From Bacteroidales bacterium (GTDB lineage Bacteria > Bacteroidota > Bacteroidia > Bacteroidales > F082): DNA of 33,188 nt. Each line of letters starts with the position of its first letter. The first letter of the stretch is position 1. A program made the translations under genes and the position numbers. Below the pieces are notes generated by a model. That model was given only the letters and a program-made list of their open reading frames with translations, did no database searches and was not told the DNA's origin. Positions 32,401 to 33,188 of the stretch are shown here, piece by piece. The stretch covers positions 1 to 33,188 of the forward strand of contig JAKSNC010000025.1 in NCBI GenBank assembly GCA_024400195.1, given 5' to 3'.

Positions 32401-32627
32401 CTGCGATATGGTGTTCTCATGTGTTCATGCTTCCAGCCTTCAATAACTTCGTCGTTTATAATGCCTTCATCCCACATCTTGTCTATTTCCTTTTGGGCTT
32501 TTTCGGCGAAATAATGCGCCAGCAATAGGCGGATGTCGTTCATCTCTTCTTGTGAATCCACCTTCGAAAGCAATTCAAGAATTTGCATCTGGTAAGGCGA
32601 AAGCACGTTGTTCTCTATGTTTTTCAT
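32397..32627 (-). CDS. Antitoxin-like protein paired with the PIN toxin
   Basis: A 76-residue protein, MKNIENNVLSPYQMQILELL at the N-terminus and KMWDEGIINDEVIEGWKHEH near the end. Proteins of this shape precede PIN toxins in many Bacteroidota and act as the cognate antitoxin. It is all-helical in appearance and lacks an obvious DNA-binding motif. The stop overlaps the toxin start by four bases. The role rests on context and remembered similarity. Confidence 0.75.
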   Translation of the reverse strand: MKNIENNVLSPYQMQILELLSKVDSQEEMNDIRLLLAHYFAEKAQKEIDKMWDEGIINDEVIEGWKHEHMRTPYRR

Positions 32628-32649
32628 CGTCTATATGTTCTAACCGCTG

Positions 32650-32657
32650 CAAAAATA
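32650..32657 (-). promoter_or_regulatory. Candidate -7 box of the antitoxin-toxin operon
   Basis: The minus strand reads TATTTTTG followed by C, 22 bases before the antitoxin ATG at 32627. TTTG elements upstream are at non-ideal distances. Confidence 0.4.
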
Positions 32658-32689
32658 ACACTTATTTTCAAATCTCGCCACAAAAAAAA

Positions 32690-32711
32690 CCGCCTCACTT
32701 TCGCAAGACGG
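32690..32711 (-). terminator. Rho-independent terminator of the carboxylesterase gene
   Basis: The minus strand forms a 9-bp stem (with G-T pairs) closed by a GAAA tetraloop, CCGTCTTGC and GTGAGGCGG, followed directly by eight T. It lies 38 bases after the carboxylesterase stop. Confidence 0.8.
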
Positions 32712-32749
32712 ATTTTTTCATATTATTCAGTTTGTAGTAGTCACCTTGA

Positions 32750-33094
32750 TTATTTCTTCAGGAAAAAGTCGTAATACGTCGGCAGAAGCAGTTCCGTCTC
32801 TTTCGGAAGCGGGTTATTCTCGACATAAATCTCAGCGTTGCGTCCGACGATGATGGTGCTTCTGTCGGTCTTGTCATACTCCGGAATGTCAAGTCCTTCG
32901 ATGCTCGGGTTGCCGGTGCGGGCGAAATTCACGAAGACATTGCTGAAACGTTTGGTGAGAACCGAGTCGAAAGGAGCGCCGTCTTCGTAAACGAGGTTAT
33001 TGAATGCGTAAGTGAGCTCGCAGGCGTGGCAGGCTTTCATGTAATCTTCTCCCTGATAGGCACCTTTTTCATAGCCTTTGCCGAAGACGTACAT
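32750..33094 (-). CDS. Type-B carboxylesterase, C-terminal part (5' end missing or broken)
   Basis: The last 114 residues of a carboxylesterase (para-nitrobenzyl esterase family). The segment CHACELTYAFNN carries the likely catalytic His, and RFSNVFVNFARTGNPSIEGL is the usual C-terminal block. Full enzymes are about 500 residues, so most of the gene lies beyond the window. In this frame a TGA occurs at 33157-33155, only about 20 codons upstream of the ATG at 33094. A second frame upstream reads protein-like (PATYAFSFIPDYVLPEVPAG). This suggests a frameshift, or a sequence or assembly error, near 33100-33155. The ATG used here is therefore not a confident true start. Confidence 0.7.
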   Translation of the reverse strand: MYVFGKGYEKGAYQGEDYMKACHACELTYAFNNLVYEDGAPFDSVLTKRFSNVFVNFARTGNPSIEGLDIPEYDKTDRSTIIVGRNAEIYVENNPLPKETELLLPTYYDFFLKK

Positions 33095-33188
33095 ATAAGT
33101 CTTTCCATGAACATTCCACCGGATGTTCCTGCAGGGACCTCCGGCAGAACGTAATCAGGAATGAATGAAAAAGCATAGGTTGCTGGAG

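Overview
The window reads as Bacteroidota, most likely an uncultured member of the order Bacteroidales or a close relative. Three lines of evidence support this. Many genes are preceded by the TAnnTTTG -7 box typical of this phylum, usually without a Shine-Dalgarno site. Two secreted proteins end in type IX secretion (T9SS) sorting domains, and there are DUF5686, Sel1/TPR and PKD-lipoprotein families. Isoprenoid synthesis appears to use the mevalonate route, which is unusual for gut Bacteroides and points to a less studied lineage. This placement is inferred from gene content only.

Left part (1-7744, all minus strand, visibly more AT-rich): a defence-like island with two operons. The distal operon is a DUF4007 protein, a large P-loop ATPase and a Fic protein. 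It resembles the SspB/SspC pair of DNA-phosphorothioation defence, but no cysteine desulfurase or PAPS-reductase-like gene is in view. The second operon is an AAA15/21-type ATPase (RloA/AbiLi-like), an RloB/AbiLii-like protein, and at the window edge the first 18 codons of a gene that looks like the start of a type I restriction-modification subunit. Between the operons, about 450 bases hold a tandem 41-bp repeat that encodes two related 11-residue peptides, plus several short open stretches.

Middle (8120-19811): housekeeping genes. On the plus strand a DUF5686 outer-membrane protein leads into diphosphomevalonate decarboxylase, mevalonate kinase and a COG0731-like radical SAM protein. Converging on it from the minus strand are topA, class II HMG-CoA reductase, a GYDIA-family GHMP kinase (candidate phosphomevalonate kinase) and a TIGR04076 protein. 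Together these cover most of the mevalonate pathway; HMG-CoA synthase is not in the window. A queuosine-precursor transporter and a small DUF4234 membrane protein follow.

Right part (19880-33188): two tandem POT-family peptide transporters on the minus strand; an intergenic array of 7- and 8-bp repeats; then a gingipain-like C25 cysteine protease and a YD-repeat protein, both T9SS cargo. Peptide release outside the cell and peptide uptake may work together. After strong hairpins comes a minus-strand group of two lipoproteins that share an unnamed domain, flanking a Sel1/TPR protein. The right end carries a small XRE-type regulator next to a 117-bp imperfect palindrome, an antitoxin/PIN-toxin pair, and the C-terminal end of a type-B carboxylesterase whose reading frame looks broken near the window edge.
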